Positions 8,381 through 16,143 are shown, counted from the first letter of the stretch. The stretch is 64,000 bases of DNA from Collimonas sp. PA-H2 (GCF_002564105.1 NZ_PDBX01000001.1:2170001-2234000); one strand, 5' to 3'. Notes: a model not told the origin generated them from the sequence alone. Program-made: numbers and translations.

Positions 8381-8851
8381 ATGAACGCCAGGATCAATCT
8401 AGGCTTGTATTGTGGCGCGGCGCTCCTGCTGGCAGCCTGCAATCTCATACCGGGGCAGGCGCCGCCGCCGGCGCCTGTCACCACCCCCGACGCCACCTCG
8501 ACCGCCACCACGCTGGACGATTACAAGCGCGGACTGGCGCAAAGAATCGTCGCCGTCAACTCCACCGAGGTGTATGTCGGCCGGCCGCAGGCGCTGCTGC
8601 GTGCGGTGATCGTGGTGAAATATTATGTGAATGCCGACGGCCAGCTGCTGCGCGCTGAAATCCTGCGCAGCAACAAGGACCGCAAGGCCGAGGCCAGCGC
8701 CCTGGCGGCGGTGCGCCGCGCCGCGCCCTTCCCTAAACCGGACGGCAAATTCCTGCGCCGCGGCGAAGTCGAGATCGCGGAAAGCTGGCTGTTCAACGAC
8801 GACGGCCGCTTCCAGCTGCGCTCGGTCGCCGAACAGCAGATGGACCAGTAA
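8381..8851 (+). CDS. lipoprotein with TonB C-terminal-like domain
   Basis: A 156-residue protein with a lipoprotein signal (LLLAAC, lipid-modified Cys near residue 20), a Pro/Thr-rich linker (residues 25-45), and a domain resembling the TonB C-terminus (VVKYYVNADGQLLRAEILRSNKDRKAEASALAAVRRAAPFPKPDG). That motif is shared with periplasmic TonB-family proteins. There are no ExbB/ExbD genes nearby and no N-terminal inner-membrane anchor, so it is unlikely to be an energy transducer. GGAGAG precedes the ATG. It is a single gene after the ahpCD terminator. Confidence 0.72.
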   Translation: MNARINLGLYCGAALLLAACNLIPGQAPPPAPVTTPDATSTATTLDDYKRGLAQRIVAVNSTEVYVGRPQALLRAVIVVKYYVNADGQLLRAEILRSNKDRKAEASALAAVRRAAPFPKPDGKFLRRGEVEIAESWLFNDDGRFQLRSVAEQQMDQ

Positions 8852-9026
8852 CGCGCCGTACATGCTGGCGGTCGCGCCCTGGCGCCGGCGCGGCCGGCGA
8901 AACTTGCTTCGCGCGCACTTCTCGCCTACCATCGAGCTACCAGCCAGGACGCAAGGAAGCACTCGCGCGACTCTTCATCGCGCCGCGTCCGTACCTACTC
9001 CCCTTTTTCTACGAGACCGCACAGTA

Positions 9027-9437
9027 ATGGATATCAAGCCGCCAATTACCATTTCCAGCTTTGACCTGGAACGCATTGAACAACTGCTGGCATCGGCCGC
9101 CTATCGCAACCTGCCAGGCATCGATGCTCTGGAACAGGAACTGCAACGCGCCACGGTGGTGGATCCGGAACAGATTCCGCCGGGCCTGATCACCATGAAT
9201 TCCGCAGTGCGCTTCATCGACGATGTCGGCAAGGCCGAATACGACATGACGCTGGCCTATCCCAGCCCGTCCAATCCGCCCGATGCGGTATCGATCCTGG
9301 CGCCGGTCGGCAGCGCCCTGCTCGGCCTGTCGGTGGGGCAGTCGATTTCCTGGCAAGGTCCGGGCGGCCGCCCGCTGCAGCTGCGCATCCTGGACGTGAC
9401 GTACCAGCCGGAAGCCAACGGCGAGTTTCACCTTTAA
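9027..9437 (+). CDS. rnk: nucleoside diphosphate kinase regulator Rnk (GreA/GreB C-terminal family)
   Basis: A 136-residue protein. The N-terminal short helices (ISSFDLERIEQLL) and the C-terminal FKBP-like half (VRFIDDVGKAEYDMTLAYP...ILAPVGSALLGLSVGQSISW) are the Rnk layout. Rnk binds RNA polymerase near the secondary channel but, unlike GreA/GreB, lacks the long coiled coil for transcript cleavage. In E. coli and Pseudomonas it influences nucleoside diphosphate kinase levels. The ATG at 9027 is the natural start; the open frame extends upstream in composition typical of non-coding frames. Confidence 0.85.
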   Translation: MDIKPPITISSFDLERIEQLLASAAYRNLPGIDALEQELQRATVVDPEQIPPGLITMNSAVRFIDDVGKAEYDMTLAYPSPSNPPDAVSILAPVGSALLGLSVGQSISWQGPGGRPLQLRILDVTYQPEANGEFHL

Positions 9438-9539
9438 CCCCATCCGCAATCATATGCAGCAGAGGCAACGCTGCTGCTGCAAGTTGTCAAGACGCCGAAT
9501 CAGCGCGTCTGTTACGCAAAAAAGTAAAGATAGGCCATC

Positions 9540-10049
9540 ATGTTAAGCGCAGATTATCAACGCCCTCCCAAACTCTATCGCTATTCGGAACGGCAATGGC
9601 TGGAACGCTCCCTGACGCTCGGCGAATTCCGCCTGCGTCCACCGGCGGAAAGCCTGCAGATCAGCAACCTCCACCGTCCACACAACTCAACCACCAAGGC
9701 CATGCCGCAACTGCTGACCTTGAGCTTGAGCAGCAGCGACGACGCCAGCCTGTTCAGCACCTTCGCGCCGTCCGACTGCTGCCTGGTGATCCACGACACC
9801 GAGCAGTTCGGCGAACTGGTGCATCGCGCCGCCCAGCGCCTGCTGCCCAACTGGGCCGGCATCGACGCCGCCATCAGCTACGGCCAGACTAGCCCGCTCG
9901 GGGCCACGTTCACCAAGCCCAAGCGCGACGCCGCCCAGCACGAATGGCTGTTTGCCTGGCGCCCGGCGCAGGCCACCATCGCGCTGCGGCCGATCGTGAT
10001 CCAGATCGGCAGTATCGAAAAGATTGCGGAACTGCGCGACCGCAAATAA
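9540..10049 (+). CDS. hypothetical protein
   Basis: A 169-residue soluble protein starting MLSADYQRPPKLYRYSERQWLERSLTLGEF. The central block SFCFSAPSDCCLVIHD-like region and the C-terminal RPIVIQIGSIEKIAELRDRK give an alpha/beta impression. No signal peptide or membrane segment is visible. Codon use and GC match the neighbours, so it appears to be a real native gene. I recall similar conserved proteins of unknown function in Burkholderiales but cannot name a family. It is separated by 102 bp from rnk. Confidence 0.6.
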   Translation: MLSADYQRPPKLYRYSERQWLERSLTLGEFRLRPPAESLQISNLHRPHNSTTKAMPQLLTLSLSSSDDASLFSTFAPSDCCLVIHDTEQFGELVHRAAQRLLPNWAGIDAAISYGQTSPLGATFTKPKRDAAQHEWLFAWRPAQATIALRPIVIQIGSIEKIAELRDRK

Positions 10050-10093
10050 GCGGAATGCGTAACACTGACGCCGCACAGCGCCGGGCCGGCAAA

Positions 10094-10134
10094 TTGCCTG
10101 CTACCGGTGAGATCCGGTGCACATTTGCAGGCAA
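10094..10134. repeat. hairpin in the gap before the elaB/yqjD-like gene
   Basis: TTGCCTGC / GCAGGCAA arms (10094-10101 and 10127-10134) with a second inner ACCGG / CCGGT pair. It has no T run on the plus strand. It could be part of a small RNA, a leader or a weak terminator; the role is unknown. Confidence 0.5.
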
Positions 10135-10261
10135 AAACGCCATGTTGGCAGATTGGCACAGTAGCCTGTATCATCGGCGATATTGCCTAAGCTGGCTCGG
10201 CCACAGCCGCCATGGCTTGTATTGACTATACTGAAAAAATCACGAATCGAGGAGCCTCACA

Positions 10262-10564
10262 ATGCACAGATCCAGTTTGAAAACCACCCGCAGCGACGTT
10301 CGTAGCCTGGTCAAGGACGCGCAAGAGCTGTTTCGCGAAGCCGCCGCGACTACCGGCGAAAAAGCCGAGGATCTGCGCCAAAAAGGTTTGGAACTACTTG
10401 ACGTTGCTGTATCTAAAGCACAAGACGTGCAGGCAGCAGCGATCGAAGCCGGCAAGGATATCGCCGCCACCACCGATGACTATGTCCAGGAAAACCCATG
10501 GCGCGCAATCGCCATTTCCGCCGGCATCGGCTTGCTGGTCGGACTGGCAATTTCCCGCAAGTAA
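10262..10564 (+). CDS. DUF883 / ElaB-YqjD family protein
   Basis: A 100-residue protein. Residues 1-75 are amphipathic helix (DVRSLVKDAQELFREAAATTGEKAEDLRQKG), and the C-terminus PWRAIAISAGIGLLVGLAISRK is a tail anchor typical of the ElaB/YqjD family. In E. coli these proteins bind stationary-phase ribosomes at the inner membrane. GAGGAG precedes the ATG. It is the first gene of a four-gene run with the YqjE-like, YqjK-like and OmpA-like genes. Confidence 0.85.
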   Translation: MHRSSLKTTRSDVRSLVKDAQELFREAAATTGEKAEDLRQKGLELLDVAVSKAQDVQAAAIEAGKDIAATTDDYVQENPWRAIAISAGIGLLVGLAISRK

Positions 10565-10588
10565 ACGCAGCATAACCGTCAGGCACGC

Positions 10589-10975
10589 ATGAACCCACAA
10601 CAAGCCAAGCACAGCAGTCCGGGCCTGGTGTCCGGCCTGGTCAGCACCGCCAAGAACATATTTGCGCTGGTGATCAGCCGTATCGAGCTGGCCGCCCTGG
10701 AGTTTTCCGAGATCGGCGCCCATCTGTTGAAGCTGTTGCTGGTGTGCGCCCTCAGCATCGTCGCGCTGTGGTTTGCGCTGGCGTTCTGGAGCGCGCTGGT
10801 GGTAGTGCTGGCGTGGGAATCGATGGGCTGGAAGATACTGGTGATCCTGGGCGCCTTCTTCACCCTGCTGGCGCTCGGCTCGGCCTTGTATGTGCGCAGC
10901 GTATTGCGCCAGGGCCGGCTCGGCCTGCCGGTCACCATGGCTGAGCTGCGCAAAGATCGCGACGCCATACTTTGA
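10589..10975 (+). CDS. YqjE / phage-holin-like family membrane protein
   Basis: A 128-residue protein with two hydrophobic segments (about 52-80 and 86-105). The arrangement NIFALVISRIELAALEFSE, followed by the two helices, is that of the YqjE family (Pfam putative Actinobacterial holin-X / holin superfamily III). It follows the YqjD-like gene by 24 bp and is likely co-transcribed. YqjD-YqjE-YqjK occurs as a unit in many proteobacteria. No lytic function is implied. Confidence 0.8.
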   Translation: MNPQQAKHSSPGLVSGLVSTAKNIFALVISRIELAALEFSEIGAHLLKLLLVCALSIVALWFALAFWSALVVVLAWESMGWKILVILGAFFTLLALGSALYVRSVLRQGRLGLPVTMAELRKDRDAIL

Positions 10976-10989
10976 GCGGGGAACCATAT

Positions 10990-11373
10990 ATGAGCCGACA
11001 CGCAGGACTGGACAACCATCTGTCGCCAGCCGAGCGCAAGCAGAAACTGCTGGCGGAAGGCGCGAAGTTTCGTGCTGAAATGCTGCATTCGCGCGATATC
11101 GTGCGCGCCAACCTGAACACCAAATCGCTGGCCACCGTGTTGCTGGGCCGCGCCAGCGGCATCGCTTCGTCACTGTTCAGCACTTCCCGCGGCCTCAAGG
11201 GCAGCAACCTGCCGGCCATGCTGCCGCTGCTGGTGACCGGTGTATCCTGGCTTTCCAAGCGCTGCACGCGCAAACCCCTTTTAATCGGTGCTGCTGTGAT
11301 CGCGGCGATCGGCGGCGCCGTTTTTGTCAGCAGTAGGAATAGTAAAGAAACAACGGATGACGAATTGCCGTAA
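10990..11373 (+). CDS. hypothetical YqjK-position protein
   Basis: A 127-residue basic protein. The N-terminal half is helical and charged (LSPAERKQKLLAEGAKFRAEMLHSRDIVRANL). The middle is hydrophobic (LPAMLPLLVTGVSWL) and another hydrophobic stretch (LLIGAAVIAAIGGAVFVSS) precedes the end. By position it corresponds to the third gene of the yqjD-yqjE-yqjK set, but the sequence similarity is not strong enough for me to use that name. Only 14 bp separate it from the YqjE-like gene. Confidence 0.65.
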   Translation: MSRHAGLDNHLSPAERKQKLLAEGAKFRAEMLHSRDIVRANLNTKSLATVLLGRASGIASSLFSTSRGLKGSNLPAMLPLLVTGVSWLSKRCTRKPLLIGAAVIAAIGGAVFVSSRNSKETTDDELP

Positions 11374-11432
11374 TCCCCAGCCGGGGCTGCGGTTTTTTGC
11401 TGAAGCTGTCTCAACCTTCGAGAGGAAAGACC

Positions 11433-12122
11433 ATGAATAAATTCAAGATAGGCGCCCTGGTTCTGGCAGTGACCATGGCCACTGCAGGTTGTGCCGACAT
11501 GTCGGAAACGCAAAAAGGCACCGCTTATGGTGCCGGCGCAGGCGCCGTTCTGGGCGGCCTGGTAGGCGGAATTGCCGGCCCTGGCGGCGCCAAGCGGACA
11601 GCTGCCGGTGCGGCGATCGGCGCTGCGATCGGCGCGGTTGGCGGCAATATCTGGGGCAAGCACCAGCAAGATCAGAAACTGGCGATGGAAAGAGCGACTG
11701 CCGGTACTAATGTCCAGGTCACCCAGACTGCCGATAACCGTCTGAAGGTCAACGTTCCGGCCGATACCGGCTTTGCTACCGGACGCGCCGATCTCAACCC
11801 AGCCCTGCGCCCGATCCTGGATCAGCTGGCGACAACGCTGGTGCAGAATCCGGCATCCCTGGTGGAAGTCTACGGCCATACGGATAACACCGGTACGGAC
11901 GCCATCAACGGCCCGCTGTCACGCCAGCGTGCGCAGAATGTCAGTAGTTACCTGAGCAGCCGCGGCGTCGCGCCGAACCGCATCACCACGGATGGCCTCG
12001 GCTCCAGCCAGCCTCTGGTCGCCAACGATACGGTCGCCAACCGCGCGGTCAACCGCCGTGCTGAAATCTTTGTCCGCGAACCGGCTCCTGCTCAGGGCCA
12101 GCCGCAGGCACAAGCTTATTGA
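11433..12122 (+). CDS. OmpA-family outer-membrane lipoprotein with glycine zipper (YiaD-like)
   Basis: A 229-residue lipoprotein with signal and lipobox MATAGC (Cys near 20). A glycine-zipper segment follows (AYGAGAGAVLGGLVGGIAG...AAIGAAIGAVGG), and then the OmpA peptidoglycan-binding domain (VEVYGHTDNTGTDAINGPLSRQRAQNVSSYL and VNRRAEIFV). The order matches YiaD/Omp16-type proteins that tether the outer membrane to peptidoglycan. A GAGAGGAAAG ribosome site precedes the ATG. It is 59 bp after the YqjK-position gene and ends in a bidirectional terminator. Confidence 0.88.
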   Translation: MNKFKIGALVLAVTMATAGCADMSETQKGTAYGAGAGAVLGGLVGGIAGPGGAKRTAAGAAIGAAIGAVGGNIWGKHQQDQKLAMERATAGTNVQVTQTADNRLKVNVPADTGFATGRADLNPALRPILDQLATTLVQNPASLVEVYGHTDNTGTDAINGPLSRQRAQNVSSYLSSRGVAPNRITTDGLGSSQPLVANDTVANRAVNRRAEIFVREPAPAQGQPQAQAY

Positions 12123-12142
12123 TCCAAGCCAAGGTCTTGGGC

Positions 12143-12179
12143 AAAAAAAAACCAGTCAAAGTATCGACTGGTTTTTTTT
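12143..12179. terminator. bidirectional terminator between convergent genes
   Basis: AAAAACCAGTC / GACTGGTTTTT stem with A and T runs on both sides, placed between the OmpA lipoprotein stop and the cytochrome c stop. It can act for both strands. Confidence 0.88.
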
Positions 12180-12196
12180 ACGACCGGCACGCTGAA

Positions 12197-12793
12197 TTAC
12201 TTTGCGGCCGGCTCCGAAGCAGCGCTGGCTGCAGCAGTAGCGACGGCGCTCGCCGAGGCAGCGGCGGCTGGTGCAGCTGGCGCCGGGACTTCGGGTTCCT
12301 TGAACTTGCCGCCGGACTGGTTGGCCATGTAGACCACCGCGCGCGCGACTTCGATATCGTCGAGATCCGGATTGCCGCCCTTGGCCGGCATCGCCCGCAA
12401 ACCGTGCAGCGCGTAGCCGACTACCTTGTCATAGCCTTCAGCCAGACGGGGACCCCAGGCGCCGGCATCGCCGACCTTGGGAGCGCCGGCAACGCCAGCC
12501 GCATGGCAGGCGGCGCAGGTCGACTTGAAGACTTCTTCGCCGGACAGCAGCTGCTTGGGCGCGTTGACGTCCTTGAAGGTGAAACCGGCATCGGCGACCG
12601 GCTGGATACGGGCCGCAATCGCTTCCTGCGTCTGTCCTTCCGAACCGGCGCCTACTTTCTTGCCAGCGGTGACGTATTGCACCAGCAGCACAATACAGAT
12701 GATAGGTACTAGAAAACCGGCTGCAACAGCAATGATCAGTTGCTTAGGCGTCTTGATCGCGGATTGATGTTCTTCGTTTTGTGCGTCGCTCAT
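12197..12793 (-). CDS. membrane-anchored cytochrome c (c5 type)
   Basis: A 198-residue protein. An N-terminal transmembrane segment (LIIAVAAGFLVPIICIVLLVQYV, about residues 19-41) anchors it to the inner membrane. A single haem c site, CAACH, follows at about residue 93, and the axial Met is likely in LRAMPAKGG. The C-terminal 35 residues are Ala/Pro-rich and of low complexity. Class I c5-type cytochromes of this shape pass electrons to terminal oxidases. The ATG at 12793 is chosen because it directly precedes the predicted cytoplasmic tail MSDAQNEEHQS. Single gene. Confidence 0.88.
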   Translation of the reverse strand: MSDAQNEEHQSAIKTPKQLIIAVAAGFLVPIICIVLLVQYVTAGKKVGAGSEGQTQEAIAARIQPVADAGFTFKDVNAPKQLLSGEEVFKSTCAACHAAGVAGAPKVGDAGAWGPRLAEGYDKVVGYALHGLRAMPAKGGNPDLDDIEVARAVVYMANQSGGKFKEPEVPAPAAPAAAASASAVATAAASAASEPAAK

Positions 12794-12993
12794 AATTCCC
12801 TCAGTGCAATTTTCAAAGCCATAGCCGGATACGCGCCAAAAAACCGTCCAAACTGCCTGAACAGTCCACGATCCCTCGCCAAACCCTTGATTATAGTCGC
12901 AATAAATACTATTTGGAACGAACAACAGTTGCTTTAAATGGACGCGCGCGCAGAAAAACGGTATCCTTCATGCCTCTTCACAGTTCCTCTCAT

Positions 12994-13069
12994 GCGGCTG
13001 TAGCTCAGTGGATAGAGTATTGGCCTCCGAAGCCAAGGGTCGCTGGTTCGATTCCAGCCAGCCGCACCA
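12994..13069 (+). tRNA. tRNA-Arg (CCG)
   Basis: A 76-base cloverleaf. The acceptor GCGGCTG pairs with CAGCCGC, the D-arm reads TAGCTCAGTGGATAGAG, the anticodon loop CTCCGAA gives CCG, the T-arm is GCTGGTTCGATTCCAGC, and CCA is encoded. The accessory-looking DNA begins directly after its 3' end. Confidence 0.95.
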
Positions 13070-13467
13070 GTTTTCTCCTTATAAATCAATATGTTGTGCA
13101 TTGCGATGTTTAACAGTGATGTGCAATATTTTGCATTTTTTGGCACAGTTCATGCGCCAAAATTGTGCCACGGCCTTGTGGCATATTTGAATCAAAAATC
13201 CTTCTATCGCACTACGGTGCCGCGACGTGCGACATATCGTTCCATACGTTTTTTTGAAATACATCGACTGATTTTTGGCACAGTTATAGGGAACGTTTGA
13301 CGAAAGGGAAATTAAAGTACGCTAAGCCGGTTGCAGCCTAAGCGCCGGTGAACGCCGCCTTGACTAACGCGTCGAACTAGGCCGGGAACCCATAAAGTCC
13401 GAGACTGATTGGGCGGCTGCCTGTCCGATTCCTACAATCGGAAGGGGCAGGTCGCCGTCAGAAGGCG
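13070..13467. other. AT-richer intergenic region after tRNA-Arg
   Basis: No gene is supported in these 398 bp. The short overlapping open frames lack ribosome sites. A 14-base direct repeat TTTTTGGCACAGTT occurs at 13137-13150 and 13272-13285, and TGGCACA (13141-13147) is inverted as TGTGCCA (13164-13170). The right part is GC-rich again. No integrase and no second copy of the tRNA 3' end were found. Confidence 0.5.
13137..13285. repeat. TGGCACA direct and inverted repeats
   Basis: Two direct copies of TTTTTGGCACAGTT 135 bp apart and one inverted TGTGCCA. The arrangement could be an old binding-site cluster or the scar of a mobile element; no partner gene identifies it. Confidence 0.4.
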
Positions 13468-14349
13468 CTATTTCAGAGGCAAGTACAGTTCCGCGACCGT
13501 CTCATGCTCCGGGACCTCCGGGAAGAAGCTCAGCCGCTGGCAATAGATCGGGAAGTCGCGTACCTCCTCTCCGCTGGCCGGAAGCCAGTCGCGATAAAGG
13601 TAGAGCGCGGCGGGCTCCAGATTGTCGGTGTTGCCAACCACGCGCAGCACCGCGCAGCGTCCGCCAGGGATCTCGCCGGCTTTGATCTGCTCGCCGTTCG
13701 CTTCGATCGCTTGGTCGGTCCCGACACAAAGGTCCACGCCATAATCGGCAGGCGACGCAGGACGCCGTTCGGAACGCCAGACGTTGAAAGTCGGACTTGT
13801 TTTGGGGTGCAGGCCAGCGGCCTTGCGCCACGCGATGAACCGCTGGATGGTGGCACCGAGCGTCACCGGGTCGCCCCGATGCTCTATGATCGCCACCGAT
13901 GTAGAGGAAACATTGCGAATCGTCACGTCACTAATGGTAAAAGTCTTCTGCATGAGCTTGCTCCTAGCGTTGTCGAGAGGCCGGATGGCCGCAAGCCACG
14001 GCTCCCAGTCGGGAGACTTCCGGAATGAGGAAGGCGATTGCCCAAACCGTTGCCGAAAGGCGCGGGAGAAGGCGTCCGGTGCATCGTAGCCGGCTTCCAT
14101 CGCTATATCCGTGACGCTTTGGGCATCCCTGTAGGCAAGCAAGTATGAAGCGCGCTTCATGCGGGCGAGCTGGATATAGCGATGCACGGACAACCCGAAG
14201 GTTGCCGCGAACTGACGATGGAAATGATATTTCGAGTAGCATGCGACGCTACTCAGCGCGTCCAGGTCCAGATCATCATCCAGATGCCGGTCAATGTAAT
14301 CCAGCACCAGCTGCATCCGGGTATGGTAGTTTTGAAGCGCCGCCTTCAT
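13468..14349 (-). CDS. AraC-family regulator with GyrI-like effector-binding domain
   Basis: A 293-residue regulator. The N-terminal AraC DNA-binding domain (residues 8-112, two HTH motifs: LDALSSVACYSKYHFHRQFA and SVTDIAMEAGYDAPDAFSRAFRQRFG) is followed by a GyrI-like/SOUL-type effector domain (residues 135-290, VAIIEHRGDPVTLGATIQRFIAWRK... ending in AELYLPLK). This order is that of the Rob/SoxS-like regulators linked to multidrug response. No transporter lies next to it, so the target is unknown. GC is somewhat lower than the core genes but the codon use is ordinary. Confidence 0.9.
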   Translation of the reverse strand: MKAALQNYHTRMQLVLDYIDRHLDDDLDLDALSSVACYSKYHFHRQFAATFGLSVHRYIQLARMKRASYLLAYRDAQSVTDIAMEAGYDAPDAFSRAFRQRFGQSPSSFRKSPDWEPWLAAIRPLDNARSKLMQKTFTISDVTIRNVSSTSVAIIEHRGDPVTLGATIQRFIAWRKAAGLHPKTSPTFNVWRSERRPASPADYGVDLCVGTDQAIEANGEQIKAGEIPGGRCAVLRVVGNTDNLEPAALYLYRDWLPASGEEVRDFPIYCQRLSFFPEVPEHETVAELYLPLK

Positions 14350-14422
14350 CGTTCTGTCCTCCGTGGTAGCACCATTTTAAGCGCCCGCAGACATGACTCA
14401 CTCGACCGATCTTGCGGTTTTG

Positions 14423-14803
14423 TCACGGATCGCAGAACGTTACCAAGGACCGTTTACGGGTACGGTCATGTCGTTTGGGGGCCGGTAGGGCGAGGATGGC
14501 TTCGATCTGCTTGGGGTTCTGTCGCATCGCCGCACTTGTTCGCGTTCCCTGGCTTGGCCTCGTGCTTACCCATTGGAGAATTTCCGAAAACAGCGGCATT
14601 AGCAAATGTAGGCAGTCTGGAAGCGGCCAAAAGAAGACATTGCTTGGATAGAAAAAGCGATGGACTCGACTGATGCCGAGCTTGCTGAACGGACGTATGT
14701 AATAGTGGTCAATGATGCGATTCAAAGACGTAAGCCTGGGATCTACTTTCTTCACATAACGCGCCAGTTTTTCCATGTCTTCTGGAGTTTTGATTCGAAG
14801 CAT
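14423..14803 (-). CDS. hypothetical protein, possibly degenerate
   Basis: A 126-residue frame starting MLRIKTPEDMEKLARYVKKVDPRL. An AAAGGA sequence lies 5 bases before the ATG, which supports translation. Residues 1-70 look protein-like (hydrophobic and charged alternation, FYPSNVFFWPLP). The last 50 residues (TRPSQGTRTSAAMRQNPKQ...) look like non-coding translation, so the gene may be frameshifted or truncated. I recognise no family. It lies in the AT-richer stretch between the AraC gene and the HTH/PIN pair. Confidence 0.35.
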   Translation of the reverse strand: MLRIKTPEDMEKLARYVKKVDPRLTSLNRIIDHYYIRPFSKLGISRVHRFFYPSNVFFWPLPDCLHLLMPLFSEILQWVSTRPSQGTRTSAAMRQNPKQIEAILALPAPKRHDRTRKRSLVTFCDP

Positions 14804-14934
14804 GATGTCCTTTGAGCAACGTGATAATGTTGCAATTGTGCTGGATATAAACACAGTTACGATTTAATTTCACCCAAAAATAGACTGATAAGTTTTGCCC
14901 TAAAAAGCCGTACAAAACCCCGCAATCAATTCCG

Positions 14935-14963
14935 TTGCGAATATTTCGTTTGTTTCGTATAAT
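14935..14963 (+). promoter_or_regulatory. promoter of the HTH/PIN module
   Basis: TTGCGA (14935-14940) and a consensus TATAAT (14958-14963) are separated by 17 bp. A start near 14970 would put the 23-bp palindrome at 14988-15036 inside the leader of the transcript. Confidence 0.65.
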
Positions 14964-14987
14964 TTGTTTAAATGCTTTTGACTCACC

Positions 14988-15036
14988 CATTTGTTGTGGT
15001 AGAAATTTGAGAATCAAATTTCTACCACAACAAATG
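14988..15036. repeat. perfect 23-bp inverted repeat with 3-base loop
   Basis: Arms 14988-15010 and 15014-15036 are exact reverse complements around GAA. The arms begin CATTTGTTGTGGTAG. It would form a very stable hairpin in the leader RNA, or a large operator in DNA. There is no T run after it, so it is not an ordinary terminator. Confidence 0.9.
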
Positions 15037-15039
15037 ACA

Positions 15040-15063
15040 CTTACAACGCTACAAAGTTGTAAG
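15040..15063. promoter_or_regulatory. possible operator of the HTH/PIN module
   Basis: CTTACAAC / GTTGTAAG, a perfect 8-bp inverted repeat with an 8-base spacer, lies 25 bp before the first start codon. Its size suits a dimeric HTH protein such as the one encoded next. This is inference. Confidence 0.5.
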
Positions 15064-15087
15064 CATTGGAGCCATGGAGAAAATGAC

Positions 15088-15561
15088 ATGCCAAACAACC
15101 TTGATCTAGATATGGTCTTGGACAATAAAGAAGATGTGGAGCTTGCAAAAGCCGCACAGCGCTGCATCGTTAGCGCACTGGATCATTCTAAGGCGATTAA
15201 TATCGCGATAGTTGAAGATGGCGTTGAGCGGCATGATGGATCGCCTCTGCTGCGCTTGCCTCCTAAGGTTTTGCGACTTATTGCCGACCTGCTTGGCTCA
15301 TTAGCCCAAGGTAAGGCTGTCGCCATAATGCCGAAGGAGCTTGACGTTACGACGCAAGAAGCTGCCATGTTTCTGAACGTCTCCCGCCCTTTTCTCGTAC
15401 GACTATTGGAAGACGGCAAGATTCGATATCACAAGGTCGGGACACATAGAAGAATACGCTTTGAGGATGTGGTCGAGTACAAGGAAAACAGGCGGAAAAT
15501 CTCACAAGATGCTCTGCAGCAGCTAACTGACCAAGCTCAAGAGCTGGATATGGGCTATTGA
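15088..15561 (+). CDS. excisionase-type HTH protein, likely antitoxin
   Basis: A 157-residue protein. The N-terminal 75 residues are helical. Residues about 84-132 form an excisionase/MerR-like winged HTH (LDVTTQEAAMFLNVSRPFLVRLLEDGKI followed by YHKVGTHRRIRFEDVVEY). The C-terminal tail (KISQDALQQLTDQAQELDMGY) could bind the partner. The ATG at 15088 has a GGAGA site 9 bases upstream. Three bases separate its stop from the PIN-domain gene. Such pairs are annotated as VapBC-like toxin-antitoxin systems with an unusual antitoxin. Toxicity is untested. Confidence 0.8.
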   Translation: MPNNLDLDMVLDNKEDVELAKAAQRCIVSALDHSKAINIAIVEDGVERHDGSPLLRLPPKVLRLIADLLGSLAQGKAVAIMPKELDVTTQEAAMFLNVSRPFLVRLLEDGKIRYHKVGTHRRIRFEDVVEYKENRRKISQDALQQLTDQAQELDMGY

Positions 15562-15564
15562 TTA

Positions 15565-16143
15565 ATGGCGGGATCTTATAGCTATACCGTCATTCTCGAC
15601 GCCTGTGTCTTGTATCCAGCGCCGTTGCGAGACTTACTGTTGAGCCTTGCTGAGGCCGATGTATTTCGCGGGCGCTGGACATCTACCATTCACGACGAAT
15701 GGACCAGAAATGTATTGGCTAATCGTACTGATCTAAAACCTGACACCCTGAATCGTACTGTCGAGTTAATGAATCAGGCAGTCGATGACTGTCTGGTCGA
15801 GAATTACGAATATCTTATCGACTCCCTGTCGCTGCCAGACAAAGATGATCGGCATGTTCTTGCCGCAGCTATTGTTGGGCATGCCGATGCGATAGTTACT
15901 TTCAATCTCAAAGATTTTCCTAGCGAGATTGCAAACGCACACGGACTAGAAATATTGCATCCAGATGATTTTCTAGTTGCACAATATGGTTTAGCTCCGG
16001 TAAAAATGCTCAAGATCGTCAAAACACTCCGCGAACGCCTCAAGAATCCACAACGAACCGCACAAGAGCTAATTGCTACCTACCTCTCCCAGGGCTTGCC
16101 ACAAACTTGTAAATTGCTGGAAGAGGCAGTTGGGTTAATCTGA
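15565..16143 (+). CDS. PIN-domain protein, likely toxin ribonuclease
   Basis: A 192-residue PIN-fold protein. The acidic metal-binding residues are present: Asp12 (VILDACVLYP), Glu45 (HDEWTRN) and Asp95 (PDKDDRHVLAAAI), with Asp117 in FNLKDFP near the usual fourth position. The length is above a typical VapC (about 130), as in the PIN_3-like group that pairs with excisionase-type antitoxins. It is translationally linked to the HTH gene (3-base gap). Toxins of this fold cut tRNA or rRNA; the target here is unknown. Local GC is below the window average, suggesting transfer. Confidence 0.82.
   Translation: MAGSYSYTVILDACVLYPAPLRDLLLSLAEADVFRGRWTSTIHDEWTRNVLANRTDLKPDTLNRTVELMNQAVDDCLVENYEYLIDSLSLPDKDDRHVLAAAIVGHADAIVTFNLKDFPSEIANAHGLEILHPDDFLVAQYGLAPVKMLKIVKTLRERLKNPQRTAQELIATYLSQGLPQTCKLLEEAVGLI

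Noticed and set aside
10589..10975. Phage holin or prophage remnant
   Set aside because: The holin-like family name reflects fold similarity. It sits in the common YqjD-YqjE-YqjK context with no phage genes nearby.
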